Origin: Sphingobacterium bambusae
GTDB taxonomy: Bacteria > Bacteroidota > Bacteroidia > Sphingobacteriales > Sphingobacteriaceae
Length of the DNA stretch: 64,000 nucleotides
NCBI RefSeq assembly: GCF_033955345.1
Contig: NZ_CP138332.1
Coordinates: 3,410,001-3,474,000, forward strand
Direction: 5' to 3'
The notes under the pieces are model-generated. The model searched no databases. It saw nothing but the letters and a program-made list of their open reading frames with translations, and had not been told where the DNA came from. Positions within the stretch are counted from its first letter, which is position 1. Each line of letters starts with the position of its first letter. A program made the position numbers and the translations under genes. Of the stretch, positions 8,455 to 16,322 are shown in pieces.

Positions 8455-9512
8455 GCATCTTGGTCGTTGCTAAAAACAAGATGTCGTTTGATATCGATAT
8501 CCACGCGGGTTCCGATAGGGATATCGATAATGGGATGCAAAATGGCGTGGAGGATGAGTTCCCCGTGGCGCACGATCAATTCATTGTAGAAACCACGAAA
8601 ACGAACGTCTTGTACTTCAAAGCTGCCTTCGGTATTTATACGGTAGCTGATGTCCTCTTGGTGAATACCAATTGCTGAGGAACTCTGAATGCCGAGTTGC
8701 TGGGCCGCTTGCGGGGATAATATATTGCATTTTGCCAGTAGCTGGGCGGTGTAGCTGTGCGACGGATTATAATAGAGATCCGCTGGCGATCCTTGCTCGA
8801 GGATTTTCGCGTTTTTCATCACAATAAGTTCATCGGCCATGGCCAATACTTCCGTAGGGTCGTGGGAAACCAATAGTATGGTCAGTCCCGTTTCGGCGAC
8901 GATATGTCGAATGTCTTGTTGTAGGGCATCGCGAAAAGCTGCATCCACTTGGTTGAATGGTTCGTCCATGAGCAGTACTTGCGGTTCGTTGATCAAGGCA
9001 CGCGCAATGGCCACGCGTTGCTTCTCGCCGCCGCTGAGGTCGGCCACACGTTGCTGTGCCAAATGATCGATTTTCAGCCGCTCCAAGGTTTCGCGTGTCT
9101 TGCTTTCTTTTCGTGCCAGATTGGTGTTTGGCAGCTGCGAGGCAATGTTGTCCCATACTTTTGCGTACAGATTGAGGTCATCAAAGCCTTGGGATACGAG
9201 GCGCATGGCATCGTGCCCAGGAATGAGCTTATCCTTACGCGTAGGAACAAGCCAGCCTTGATAGCGTACTTCTCCGCTGCTTGGTTCCAACAACCCATAG
9301 ATCAATTTCAATAAGGTACTTTTTCCGCTTCCCGATTCTCCAATAATAGCTGTTATCTTTCCTTCGGAAATGCCAAAATCGACGTTGTTCACCGCGATCA
9401 CCTGCTGCTTAGCTTCGAAGGTATGCGAAAGCTGTTCGCCAAAAATAAAAGGAATATCCAGTCGTTGGGTGTCATTCGGGATATATTGACAGGAAGCGTT
9501 TTTTTGTGCCAT
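8451..9512 (-). CDS. ABC transporter ATP-binding protein (PotA/FbpC-like) with C-terminal TOBE-like region
   Basis: 353 residues. Walker A is GESGSGKST, the Q-loop LVSQGFDD, the signature LSGGEKQRV, Walker B VLLMDEP and the switch His in VSHDP. The ~100 residues beyond the ATPase fold are beta-rich (IGIHQEDISYRI, VQDVRFRGFYNELIV) and resemble the TOBE regulatory domain of polyamine, iron and molybdate importers. No permease or binding protein is nearby, so it is an orphan ATPase. The ATG at 9512 is used; an in-frame TTG at 9548 would place the start inside the hairpin at 9522-9546. Confidence 0.85.
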   Translation of the reverse strand: MAQKNASCQYIPNDTQRLDIPFIFGEQLSHTFEAKQQVIAVNNVDFGISEGKITAIIGESGSGKSTLLKLIYGLLEPSSGEVRYQGWLVPTRKDKLIPGHDAMRLVSQGFDDLNLYAKVWDNIASQLPNTNLARKESKTRETLERLKIDHLAQQRVADLSGGEKQRVAIARALINEPQVLLMDEPFNQVDAAFRDALQQDIRHIVAETGLTILLVSHDPTEVLAMADELIVMKNAKILEQGSPADLYYNPSHSYTAQLLAKCNILSPQAAQQLGIQSSSAIGIHQEDISYRINTEGSFEVQDVRFRGFYNELIVRHGELILHAILHPIIDIPIGTRVDIDIKRHLVFSNDQDA

Positions 9513-9515
9513 AAA

Positions 9516-9546
9516 TGAAAAGTGCCGAACATTTTTTGTTCGGCAC
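9516..9546 (-). terminator. hairpin with T-tract just upstream of the ABC ATPase start
   Basis: A perfect 9-bp stem (GTGCCGAAC 9522-9530 with GTTCGGCAC 9538-9546) with a 7-nt AT loop, followed on the minus strand by TTTTC. It lies between the stop of the beta-barrel gene and the ATG of the ABC gene, only 10 bp before that ATG, and should end the beta-barrel transcript. Confidence 0.65.
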
Positions 9547-9592
9547 AAAAGTACATAAATATATCTTAAGGTCGCGGCAGAACGATTGGATC

Positions 9593-10384
9593 TTAGAATC
9601 CCAAGGTTAATCCGAAGGTAAAATTATTTAAAGACTGCTGGTTGGGACTATTTTCAAACATATCGTTCAAGTAATACTTGGCAAACACGCCCATTGATCC
9701 GTACCCAACTCGTGCAAATGCGCCATATTGGAAGCTTGCTAGGTTATAGTTGTCACGGAATTTCTGTTTGCCAAATTCGTCGCTCTTTAAGCGCTGTGTA
9801 CCTTTTAGCAGGATGCCCGTCATTGCACCAACGGCAATTTTTGCACGGTCACCATGTCGGTTTTTACGACTACGGAACTCGAATGTCAAGGGCACGCGCA
9901 GATAGGTGGATGTAAATACGTTTTTCCGGTAATCTGTTGTTGATTCTTCGTAAGCCAAAGGCGCTGCGTCAGTATCTAATATTACATCGTTCTTCAGACG
10001 TAGATAGTTCCATTCAAAACCGGTTGATACATACATCTTAAACATGTCGGTAAAACGCAGCCCAACTTGAGCGACATCGAAGCCAAAATTAGAGGCTTTG
10101 CTATAGTCCAAAAATTGGTTGTCTGCCGAGAGTGTAAAACTGCCATCATCGATCAGTCGAGAAAAACCCCAGTCGATACGTGTGAAGGTCAGGCCCCCAA
10201 AGAATCGAGGATATTTAATTACTTTTCCACGATCATCGTAGTCTTTCTTTCCAAGCGTTGGCTCAAAGCCCATATGTTTGTTTTCTGTGCTGTCGCTGTC
10301 GTTATCCTGTGCGGAAACGGATGTCATTGATAGCAGACCTACCATAACAGTCGATAGGATGTAGGATATAAATGTATTTTTCAT
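9593..10384 (-). CDS. exported outer-membrane beta-barrel protein
   Basis: 263 residues with a signal peptide (SYILSTVMVGLLSMTSVSAQ) and, in the mature part, alternating amphipathic strands with many Tyr/Phe (FGFDVAQVGLRFTDMFKMY, YLRVPLTFEFRSRK) ending in the aromatic terminal strand FTFGLTLGF. This is the layout of small OMP_b-brl barrels. Function unknown. It lies 5 bp after the anti-sigma-like gene and is likely the third gene of a sigma/anti-sigma/barrel operon. Confidence 0.75.
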   Translation of the reverse strand: MKNTFISYILSTVMVGLLSMTSVSAQDNDSDSTENKHMGFEPTLGKKDYDDRGKVIKYPRFFGGLTFTRIDWGFSRLIDDGSFTLSADNQFLDYSKASNFGFDVAQVGLRFTDMFKMYVSTGFEWNYLRLKNDVILDTDAAPLAYEESTTDYRKNVFTSTYLRVPLTFEFRSRKNRHGDRAKIAVGAMTGILLKGTQRLKSDEFGKQKFRDNYNLASFQYGAFARVGYGSMGVFAKYYLNDMFENSPNQQSLNNFTFGLTLGF

Positions 10385-10389
10385 AGGGC

Positions 10390-11148
10390 TTATCTTCTAA
10401 TTTTTTTACGGTTTTTTACTAGTGAATTAAATATGTCAATTCGAAGGGATCCTTCTTCGTCATTGCTAAAGTGTATGGTTTTACTATCGTCGGGATTTAC
10501 CACGTCCGAAATTCGATTCAGAATGCCCGTGACGATGCCTTGTTGCACCTTTGCCGGCGCTTTTGGGCCATTTGCCAGCATGGATTCTTCCTCCTCTGGG
10601 TTTTCGATCAATGGCCGGATGGGCTCGACCTCCACCACTTGTGTGCTCACCAGCGTCGGTGGGAAGGTATCCGTGTGTGCAGCTTCTATCTTAGCTACCT
10701 GCAGCTCGGGGATTTGTAAATCCAGTTTCGGCATACTTCGCTTTGGCTCTATTACTTGGGCTACCGCTACCGTCGGTTGGCTCACCTGTTTTGGGCGCTT
10801 GTCAACTTTTGTCGCTTCGGCTTGTTGCGCCAATGGGCTTTCATTGGGTGCCTCAGCAACTTGCTGTTGTTTTTCATTCGTTTCAATACGACCTTGCTGC
10901 ACACCTGTTTGGGCTATTTGTTGCAATTTCTGCGGTGCTTCGCTACGTTGCAGGAAAATGATCGCTGCAAATCCTCCCAATATGATCAATGCCGCTGCAT
11001 AACGAAGTCCCTGTCTCTTCCATAGTGGAATGATCTTCGGTTCCGCAGGTAATTCGGCTTCTATCTTTGCCCACATTTCTGCACCCGGATCAACCTCGAA
11101 GTCGGTCAGTCCTTTCTTGAAAAGCTTGTCTAATTGTTCATCATTCAT
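10390..11148 (-). CDS. putative anti-sigma factor, single-pass membrane protein
   Basis: 252 residues. The cytoplasmic N-terminus (MNDEQLDKLFKKGLTDFEVD) is typical of proteins paired with ECF sigma factors in Bacteroidota. One membrane segment lies at ~50-66 (YAAALIILGGFAAIIFL). The rest is a low-complexity Gln/Ala/Glu/Pro-rich periplasmic stretch ending in a basic tail (NRKKIRR). Its start overlaps the sigma factor stop by 4 bp. No zinc-binding anti-sigma motif is visible, so the assignment rests on layout and neighbours. Confidence 0.65.
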   Translation of the reverse strand: MNDEQLDKLFKKGLTDFEVDPGAEMWAKIEAELPAEPKIIPLWKRQGLRYAAALIILGGFAAIIFLQRSEAPQKLQQIAQTGVQQGRIETNEKQQQVAEAPNESPLAQQAEATKVDKRPKQVSQPTVAVAQVIEPKRSMPKLDLQIPELQVAKIEAAHTDTFPPTLVSTQVVEVEPIRPLIENPEEEESMLANGPKAPAKVQQGIVTGILNRISDVVNPDDSKTIHFSNDEEGSLRIDIFNSLVKNRKKIRR

Positions 11149-11690
11149 GATGCCTTACCCTCCATTTTAAGTAATCTCTCCTGAAGCCACTGCCGGGCTC
11201 TGGATAACTGTGATTTTGAATTGCCCTCGCTTATCTGGAGCTTTTCCGCTATTTCACGATGGGAATATCCATCGATCACATACATGTTGAAAATCGTGCG
11301 GTAGCCAAGTGGCAGTAGCTGTATCAGCGCTAGCAAGTCCTTGTACTGCACGTTGTCGGTACTATCCATCGTTCCGGCAATGGTTTCGTGACTTTCATCA
11401 AAAGATTCGACGGTAGTCATTTGATTGCGTCTGTGCTGCTCGATCGCGGTATGCACCATGATCCGCCGGATCCAACCCTCCAATGAGCCTTTGCTTTCAA
11501 AATGTTCGCCTTTTTGAAACACCTTGATAAAACCAACCTGTAAGATATCTTTTGCCTGTTGCTCATCCGGAGCATAGCGAAGGCAAACAGCATACATCTT
11601 TTTGGAGAACAGCTGATAGAGCGCAAATTGTGCCTTCCGGTCACCGTTTAGGCACTTCTTCCATATGCTTTCTAACTGTTGCTTTTCCAA
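11145..11690 (-). CDS. ECF-type RNA polymerase sigma factor
   Basis: 181 residues with region 2 (YQLFSKKMYAVCLRYAPDEQ, then LQVGFIKVFQKGEHFESKGS with the region 2.4 helix GSLEGWIRRIMVH) and region 4 (LLPLGYRTIFNMYVIDGYSH, then EIAEKLQISEGNSKSQLSRA helix-turn-helix). Overlaps the putative anti-sigma gene by 4 bp. It lies 73 bp downstream of tsaE, which follows porX, all on one strand. PorX of Porphyromonas is reported to work with an ECF sigma factor (SigP); whether this gene is that partner is inference from proximity. Confidence 0.93.
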   Translation of the reverse strand: MEKQQLESIWKKCLNGDRKAQFALYQLFSKKMYAVCLRYAPDEQQAKDILQVGFIKVFQKGEHFESKGSLEGWIRRIMVHTAIEQHRRNQMTTVESFDESHETIAGTMDSTDNVQYKDLLALIQLLPLGYRTIFNMYVIDGYSHREIAEKLQISEGNSKSQLSRARQWLQERLLKMEGKAS

Positions 11691-11763
11691 GGTTGATTAG
11701 TCTTTATAAGGAAGACGAGCAAAAAGAGAGGAGGGTTGCATCCGCTTTTAAAAAAATTGAAAT

Positions 11764-12180
11764 TTATGCTACGCTGATCTTTCGGCTGGTTGGTGATAGG
11801 ACTTCGATGCTGATGGTTCGTACATCCTCGGGGAGAAGATTTTCGATCTTTTCAGGCCATTCGACGAAACAAAAAGCATCGGCATAAAAATATTCTTCAT
11901 AACCGAGGTCAAGTGCTTCTTCCTCCTTTTTCAGTCTGTAAAAGTCGAAGTGATAAATAGGGCCGCTGGTTGAACTGTATTCGTTTACAATAGAGAAGGT
12001 AGGGCTAGATGTAGCTTCTGTAACCCTCAAGGCCTTGCACAGCGCGTTGACGAGGGTTGTTTTGCCCGCGCCCATCTGTCCCTTCAGCAGAAATATCCTA
12101 TCGTGGGTATAGGCCGATAGGATCTGCTGTGCGGCGGCTTGTAATTCGTCTAGGGTATGAACAAGGATTTCCATGTTCAA
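11764..12180 (-). CDS. tsaE: tRNA threonylcarbamoyladenosine biosynthesis ATPase TsaE
   Basis: 138 residues, normal for TsaE. P-loop GQMGAGKTTLVNAL, then the family motif SSPTFSIVNEY, the YHFDFYRL motif and CFVEWPEKI near the end. Acts with TsaB and TsaD in the t6A modification of ANN-decoding tRNAs. It starts 6 bp after the porX stop. Confidence 0.95.
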   Translation of the reverse strand: MNMEILVHTLDELQAAAQQILSAYTHDRIFLLKGQMGAGKTTLVNALCKALRVTEATSSPTFSIVNEYSSTSGPIYHFDFYRLKKEEEALDLGYEEYFYADAFCFVEWPEKIENLLPEDVRTISIEVLSPTSRKISVA

Positions 12181-12186
12181 ATTTAT

Positions 12187-13743
12187 CTATTTTGGCGTAT
12201 ATACCGCATAGGGGATGATCATTTCTTCTAAAGATATGCCGCCATGCTGGAAAGTGCCATTATAATAGTTGGAAAAATGGTTGTAGTTATTAGGGTACAC
12301 AAAGAAATAGTCGTCTTTGCTAAATACAAATGATGAGCTGACATGCAACTTGGGCAACTGGGCATCGTGCGGGTTTTTAATCACAAACACTTCCTTGGCT
12401 TGGTAATTCAGATTTTTGCCCTGTTTATAGCGCAGGTTTGTATTGGTGTTGCGGTCGCCAATGATCTTGCTCGGACGTTTCACGCGGATCGTGCCGTGGT
12501 CGGTCGTAATAATGACTTTAACGTTCCTCTGGGCGAGCCACTTTAAGGTGTCTAGCAGGGGCGAATGTTCGAACCAAGAAAGGGTGATAGATCGGTAGGC
12601 ACTTTCGTCATTGGCCAGTTCCCGTATCATTGCCATGTCAGTGCGTGCGTGCGACAACATGTCGACAAAGTTGTACACCAAGACGTTCAGGTCATTCAAC
12701 ATGAGGTTGTTCAAGGAATCTACAATTTCTTTTCCTTGGTCCAACGTCAATATCTTATGGTAAGAATGCTTGATGTCCCGTCGGTAGAGACGACTGATCT
12801 GGTCGGCAAGGAACTTGTCTTCATTGAGGTTTTTGCCTCCTTCGTCATCATCATTTTGCCAAAGATCAGGGAAACGACGTTCCATTTCCAATGGAGTCAG
12901 TCCGCTAAAAATTGCATTTCGGGCGTACTGCGTGGCCGTTGGCAAGATGCTGTAATAGGCATCTTCCTCTTCCAAGCGATAATAGTCCGTGATGACTTCG
13001 TTAATTATTTTCCATTGGTCGTAGCGTAAATTATCAATAAGGAAGAAGAAAGTTGGCCGCTCTGCTTGCAAGGATGGGAATACCTTTTTCTTAAAAAGCT
13101 GGTGCGATTGGACAGGTCCCTCTTCTTTATTCTGTATCCAGCTGATGTATTTCTTCTCCACGAACTTGGAAAACAACGTGTTGGCATCGGCCTTCTGCAT
13201 GGTCAGTATTTCGTGCATGCCGGCATCTTCCAACTTTTGCAAGGAGAGCTCCCAATAGATCAGTTTCTTATAGGCTTCCGTCCATTGCCGGAAATCGAGG
13301 TCGTCATTGATGGTCATGCCGAGATTTCTGAACTCTTGTTGGTAGGCCATCGATGTCTTTTCGCTAACTAAGCGTTTGTTTTCCGTGAATTTCTTGATCG
13401 TCAGTAATATTTGCTTCGGATTTACGGGTTTGATGAGATAATCATCAATCTTGGAGCCGATGGCATCCTCCATGAGGTGCTCTTCCTCATTTTTGGTAAC
13501 CAACACCGTCGGAATAGTAGGATTTATAGTCTTTAAGATGGCCAATGTTTCCAATCCGGTTTTTCCGGGCATGTTTTCATCTAAAAATACCAGATCAAAG
13601 GGCTCGTTTTGGAAAGCTTCAACCGCATCGTTGCCGTTGTTTACCGTTTTTACACGATAGCCTTTCTCTTCCAGCAGCATAACGTGCGGTCTAAGAAATT
13701 CTATCTCATCATCGGCCCAAAGTATATGTATTTTATTGATCAT
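12187..13743 (-). CDS. porX: PorX, type IX secretion response regulator with PglZ domain
   Basis: 518 residues: a CheY-like receiver at 1-125 with acidic DD at 11-12, phospho-acceptor Asp55 in FLDENMPGK, and the conserved Lys in YLIKPVNPKQ, followed by a helical linker and a C-terminal PglZ (alkaline-phosphatase-fold) domain with metal-ligand motifs LIDNLRYDQW, FVDMLSHAR and ITTDHGTIRVKRP. This two-domain layout is diagnostic of PorX, which works with the sensor PorY in control of the type IX secretion system and, in Porphyromonas, binds PorL. The gldKLMN cluster lies 25 kb away in the same window. porY is not present. Confidence 0.93.
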   Translation of the reverse strand: MINKIHILWADDEIEFLRPHVMLLEEKGYRVKTVNNGNDAVEAFQNEPFDLVFLDENMPGKTGLETLAILKTINPTIPTVLVTKNEEEHLMEDAIGSKIDDYLIKPVNPKQILLTIKKFTENKRLVSEKTSMAYQQEFRNLGMTINDDLDFRQWTEAYKKLIYWELSLQKLEDAGMHEILTMQKADANTLFSKFVEKKYISWIQNKEEGPVQSHQLFKKKVFPSLQAERPTFFFLIDNLRYDQWKIINEVITDYYRLEEEDAYYSILPTATQYARNAIFSGLTPLEMERRFPDLWQNDDDEGGKNLNEDKFLADQISRLYRRDIKHSYHKILTLDQGKEIVDSLNNLMLNDLNVLVYNFVDMLSHARTDMAMIRELANDESAYRSITLSWFEHSPLLDTLKWLAQRNVKVIITTDHGTIRVKRPSKIIGDRNTNTNLRYKQGKNLNYQAKEVFVIKNPHDAQLPKLHVSSSFVFSKDDYFFVYPNNYNHFSNYYNGTFQHGGISLEEMIIPYAVYTPK

Positions 13744-13883
13744 GTGTTTGCTGTTTCTTCTTCTTCGGAGAATCCCTTTGTTATAGGTAGGTTCGGAAAA
13801 AGTGTAGTTATCGAACTTGCCACAAAATAGCCAAATGGGGCGCCAATACTTTTATTTTTAACATTAATTAACTTCATTCTCCT

Positions 13884-13891
13884 TATCTTTG
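13884..13891 (+). promoter_or_regulatory. -7 promoter box for the HD gene
   Basis: TATCTTTG matches the Bacteroidota consensus TAnnTTTG and lies 74 bp before the TTG start of the HD gene, in the divergent gap with porX. No clear -33 TTG at the usual spacing. Confidence 0.45.
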
Positions 13892-13965
13892 CGCTAATTT
13901 AGACGAATAATACGCGGGGAAAGGAGTGCTATCAAAAATAACAATAAATAAAAGGCTGCCGAAAA

Positions 13966-15210
13966 TTGAATAAGAAAAAGATAATCAACGACCCCGTTTA
14001 CGGATTTGTTTCAATTCCGTCGGCTTTTATTTTTGATCTTATCCAGCATCCCTTTCTACAGCGGCTGCGTTATATCAAACAGGTCAGTATGACGCACTTG
14101 GTCTATCCGGGGGCACTACACACCCGCTTTCAGCATGTCGTTGGTGCCATGCACTTGACCTGTCTCGCGCTCGATACCTTGCGCAGCAAGGACGTGGCCA
14201 TTACGCCCGAAGAGGAGGAAGCCACCTTGGCGGCTATTCTGCTTCATGATGTGGGACACGGCCCGTTTTCACATTCCTTGGAACATACGCTTGTAGAAGG
14301 CGTATCGCACGAGATGATCTCGGCGCTCCTCATGGATAAGTTGAATGAGGAATTTAAAGGCCGACTGAGCTTGGCCATCACGATTTTCAACGACCAGTAT
14401 CACCGTCAATTTTTTCATCAGCTGATATCTAGCCAACTGGATACCGATCGCATGGACTACCTGAATCGCGACAGCTTCTTTACAGGTGTTTCGGAGGGCG
14501 TTATTTCCTTCGACCGCATTATCAAGATGTTGAATGTACAGGACGAAAATCTTGTGGTGGAAGTGAAGGGGATCTATTCAGTAGAGAAATTTCTGATTGC
14601 TAGGCGGTTGATGTATTGGCAAGTTTACCTGCATAAGACCGTAATTGGTGCAGAACAGATGCTGATCAAAATTTTGTACCGTGCGAAAGAATTAAGTATG
14701 CAGGGGGAGCAAATGTTCGCCACCAAGGCGTTGCAGCACTTTTTGCAGAATAAGATCGATATTCATAATTTTTTGGAGATTCCAGATCACCTGATGTGGT
14801 TCACCCGTTTGGACGATATGGATATCATGTCGGCCGTCAAAGATTGGGTATATGCAGATGACCGTATTCTTGGGATGCTTTGCAAGCGGCTTATGAACCG
14901 TGATTTGTTGCGTACAGAACTTAGGAATACGCCTTTTTCGGAGCAAGAAATTGCATTTGTAAAGGAAAAGGTGAAAAAAAATCTGTCGCTGGATGATCAC
15001 GAAGTGGATTATTTTGTGTTCACACAAACGATTCAAAACAGTGCATATGATGCCAGCTACAATAATATCAAGATTTTGAATAAAATGGGTAGCGTTCAGG
15101 ATATTACCGAAGCGTCTGACCTGTCAAATCTAGTGGCTTTGGCGAAAAGGGTAGAGAAATATGCCATTTCCTATCCTAAAGAGATTGGCTTTCCATTGTA
15201 CGAAGGTTAA
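13966..15210 (+). CDS. HD-domain phosphohydrolase (dGTPase-like/YwfO type)
   Basis: 414 residues from a TTG start; no in-frame ATG precedes the conserved NDPVYGFVSIP motif, so TTG is required. The HD metal-site residues are visible: His in HTRFQHVVGAMHL, the His-Asp pair in ILLHDVGHGPFSHSLEH, and the distal Asp in QLDTDRMDYLNRD. Members of this group hydrolyse (d)NTPs or related nucleotides; the exact substrate is unknown. It precedes the lipid A genes in an arrangement common in Bacteroidota. Confidence 0.85.
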   Translation: MNKKKIINDPVYGFVSIPSAFIFDLIQHPFLQRLRYIKQVSMTHLVYPGALHTRFQHVVGAMHLTCLALDTLRSKDVAITPEEEEATLAAILLHDVGHGPFSHSLEHTLVEGVSHEMISALLMDKLNEEFKGRLSLAITIFNDQYHRQFFHQLISSQLDTDRMDYLNRDSFFTGVSEGVISFDRIIKMLNVQDENLVVEVKGIYSVEKFLIARRLMYWQVYLHKTVIGAEQMLIKILYRAKELSMQGEQMFATKALQHFLQNKIDIHNFLEIPDHLMWFTRLDDMDIMSAVKDWVYADDRILGMLCKRLMNRDLLRTELRNTPFSEQEIAFVKEKVKKNLSLDDHEVDYFVFTQTIQNSAYDASYNNIKILNKMGSVQDITEASDLSNLVALAKRVEKYAISYPKEIGFPLYEG

Positions 15211-15241
15211 CAAAATGGTAAAATATAATTAAGAAAAAGTA

Positions 15242-15249
15242 TACATTTG
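15242..15249 (+). promoter_or_regulatory. -7 box immediately before lpxD
   Basis: TACATTTG matches TAnnTTTG and ends only 4 nt before the lpxD ATG, so the transcript would start at or next to the start codon (leaderless or nearly so). No convincing -33 element. Confidence 0.4.
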
Positions 15250-15253
15250 TAAG

Positions 15254-16297
15254 ATGCAATTTACTGCAAATCAAATAGCAACATTATTAGGCGGGTACGT
15301 TGAGGGAGATCCGGATGTTCTTGTAAATCAGTTGGCTAAGATCGAAGAGGGGACTCTCGGCTCGTTGGCTTTTCTGTCCAATCCCAAGTATGAACATTTT
15401 CTGTATCAGACTAATGCTTCGGCTGTTATCGTAAATGAGGACTTACAACTTCAAAAAGCTGTTGACACGACGTTAATACGTGTTAAAGATGCTTACTTGG
15501 CTTTTTCTGAACTCTTGAAGATCTATCATAAGTTGCGCAATGAGCGCAATGGTGTGGAGCAACCTTCATTTATACATGAATCGGTCACGGTAGGAGCTGA
15601 TTTTTATCTTGGCGCTTTTTCTTATATAGGACGTGATGTCAAGATAGGTAACAATGTGAAAGTTTACCCACAGGTTTATGTCGGCGATGGTGTCGTTATC
15701 GGTGATAATGCTGTTCTGTTTCCTGGTGTAAAGGTCTACTACGACTGTAAGATCGGTGCCAACGTGGTGCTGCACAGCGGTGTGGTGGTTGGGAGCGATG
15801 GTTTTGGCTTTGCACCACAGAAAGATGGCACGTATAGTAAAGTTCCACAGATAGGGAATGTTATTATACACGATGATGTAGAGGTGGGAGCCAATACAGT
15901 TATTGATCGGGCTACTTTAGGATCTACGGTGATTTCTAAAGGCGTGAAGCTTGATAACCTGATCCAAGTTGCACATAATGTGGAGATCGGTGCCAACACT
16001 GTTGTTGCGGCACAGACGGGTATTTCTGGTAGTACGAAAGTTGGCGAACAGGTCATTTTAGGTGGACAAGTAGGTATCGTAGGTCATATTCAGATTGCCT
16101 CGGGTTCGCAGGTACAGGCGCAGTCTGGTATTAACCGGTCTATTGGACAAGAAAACAAAAAATGGGGCGGTTCTCCGGCAATGCCTTACAGTAGTAACTT
16201 ACGATCGCAGGTTTTGTATGGAAAGCTACCTGCCCTTGAGCAGCGATTGGCGGAAGTTGAGGCGAGGCTGAAGAAATTGGATGACGAAACGCGATAA
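15254..16297 (+). CDS. lpxD: UDP-3-O-(3-hydroxyacyl)glucosamine N-acyltransferase
   Basis: 347 residues, the usual LpxD length. The N-terminal uridine-binding domain (GTLGSLAFLSNPKYEHFLY) is followed by a long left-handed beta-helix of hexapeptide repeats (IGNNVKVYPQVYVGDGVVIG and so on) with the motif GSDGFGFAPQKDGTYSK and the catalytic-His segment IQVAHNVEIG. Adds the second acyl chain (N-linked) in lipid A synthesis in the cytoplasm. First of three consecutive lpx genes. Confidence 0.96.
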   Translation: MQFTANQIATLLGGYVEGDPDVLVNQLAKIEEGTLGSLAFLSNPKYEHFLYQTNASAVIVNEDLQLQKAVDTTLIRVKDAYLAFSELLKIYHKLRNERNGVEQPSFIHESVTVGADFYLGAFSYIGRDVKIGNNVKVYPQVYVGDGVVIGDNAVLFPGVKVYYDCKIGANVVLHSGVVVGSDGFGFAPQKDGTYSKVPQIGNVIIHDDVEVGANTVIDRATLGSTVISKGVKLDNLIQVAHNVEIGANTVVAAQTGISGSTKVGEQVILGGQVGIVGHIQIASGSQVQAQSGINRSIGQENKKWGGSPAMPYSSNLRSQVLYGKLPALEQRLAEVEARLKKLDDETR

Positions 16298-16322
16298 TTT
16301 TGCTAAATAGTATATGTTAGAT

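Noticed and set aside
9513..9548. Start of the ABC ATPase at the TTG at 9548
   Set aside because: It would place the start in the terminator stem; the ATG at 9512 is better.
10433..11025. Long plus-strand ORFs opposite the anti-sigma gene
   Set aside because: Shadows of the low-complexity Gln/Ala/Glu region; Cys/Ser/Phe-rich translation without domains.
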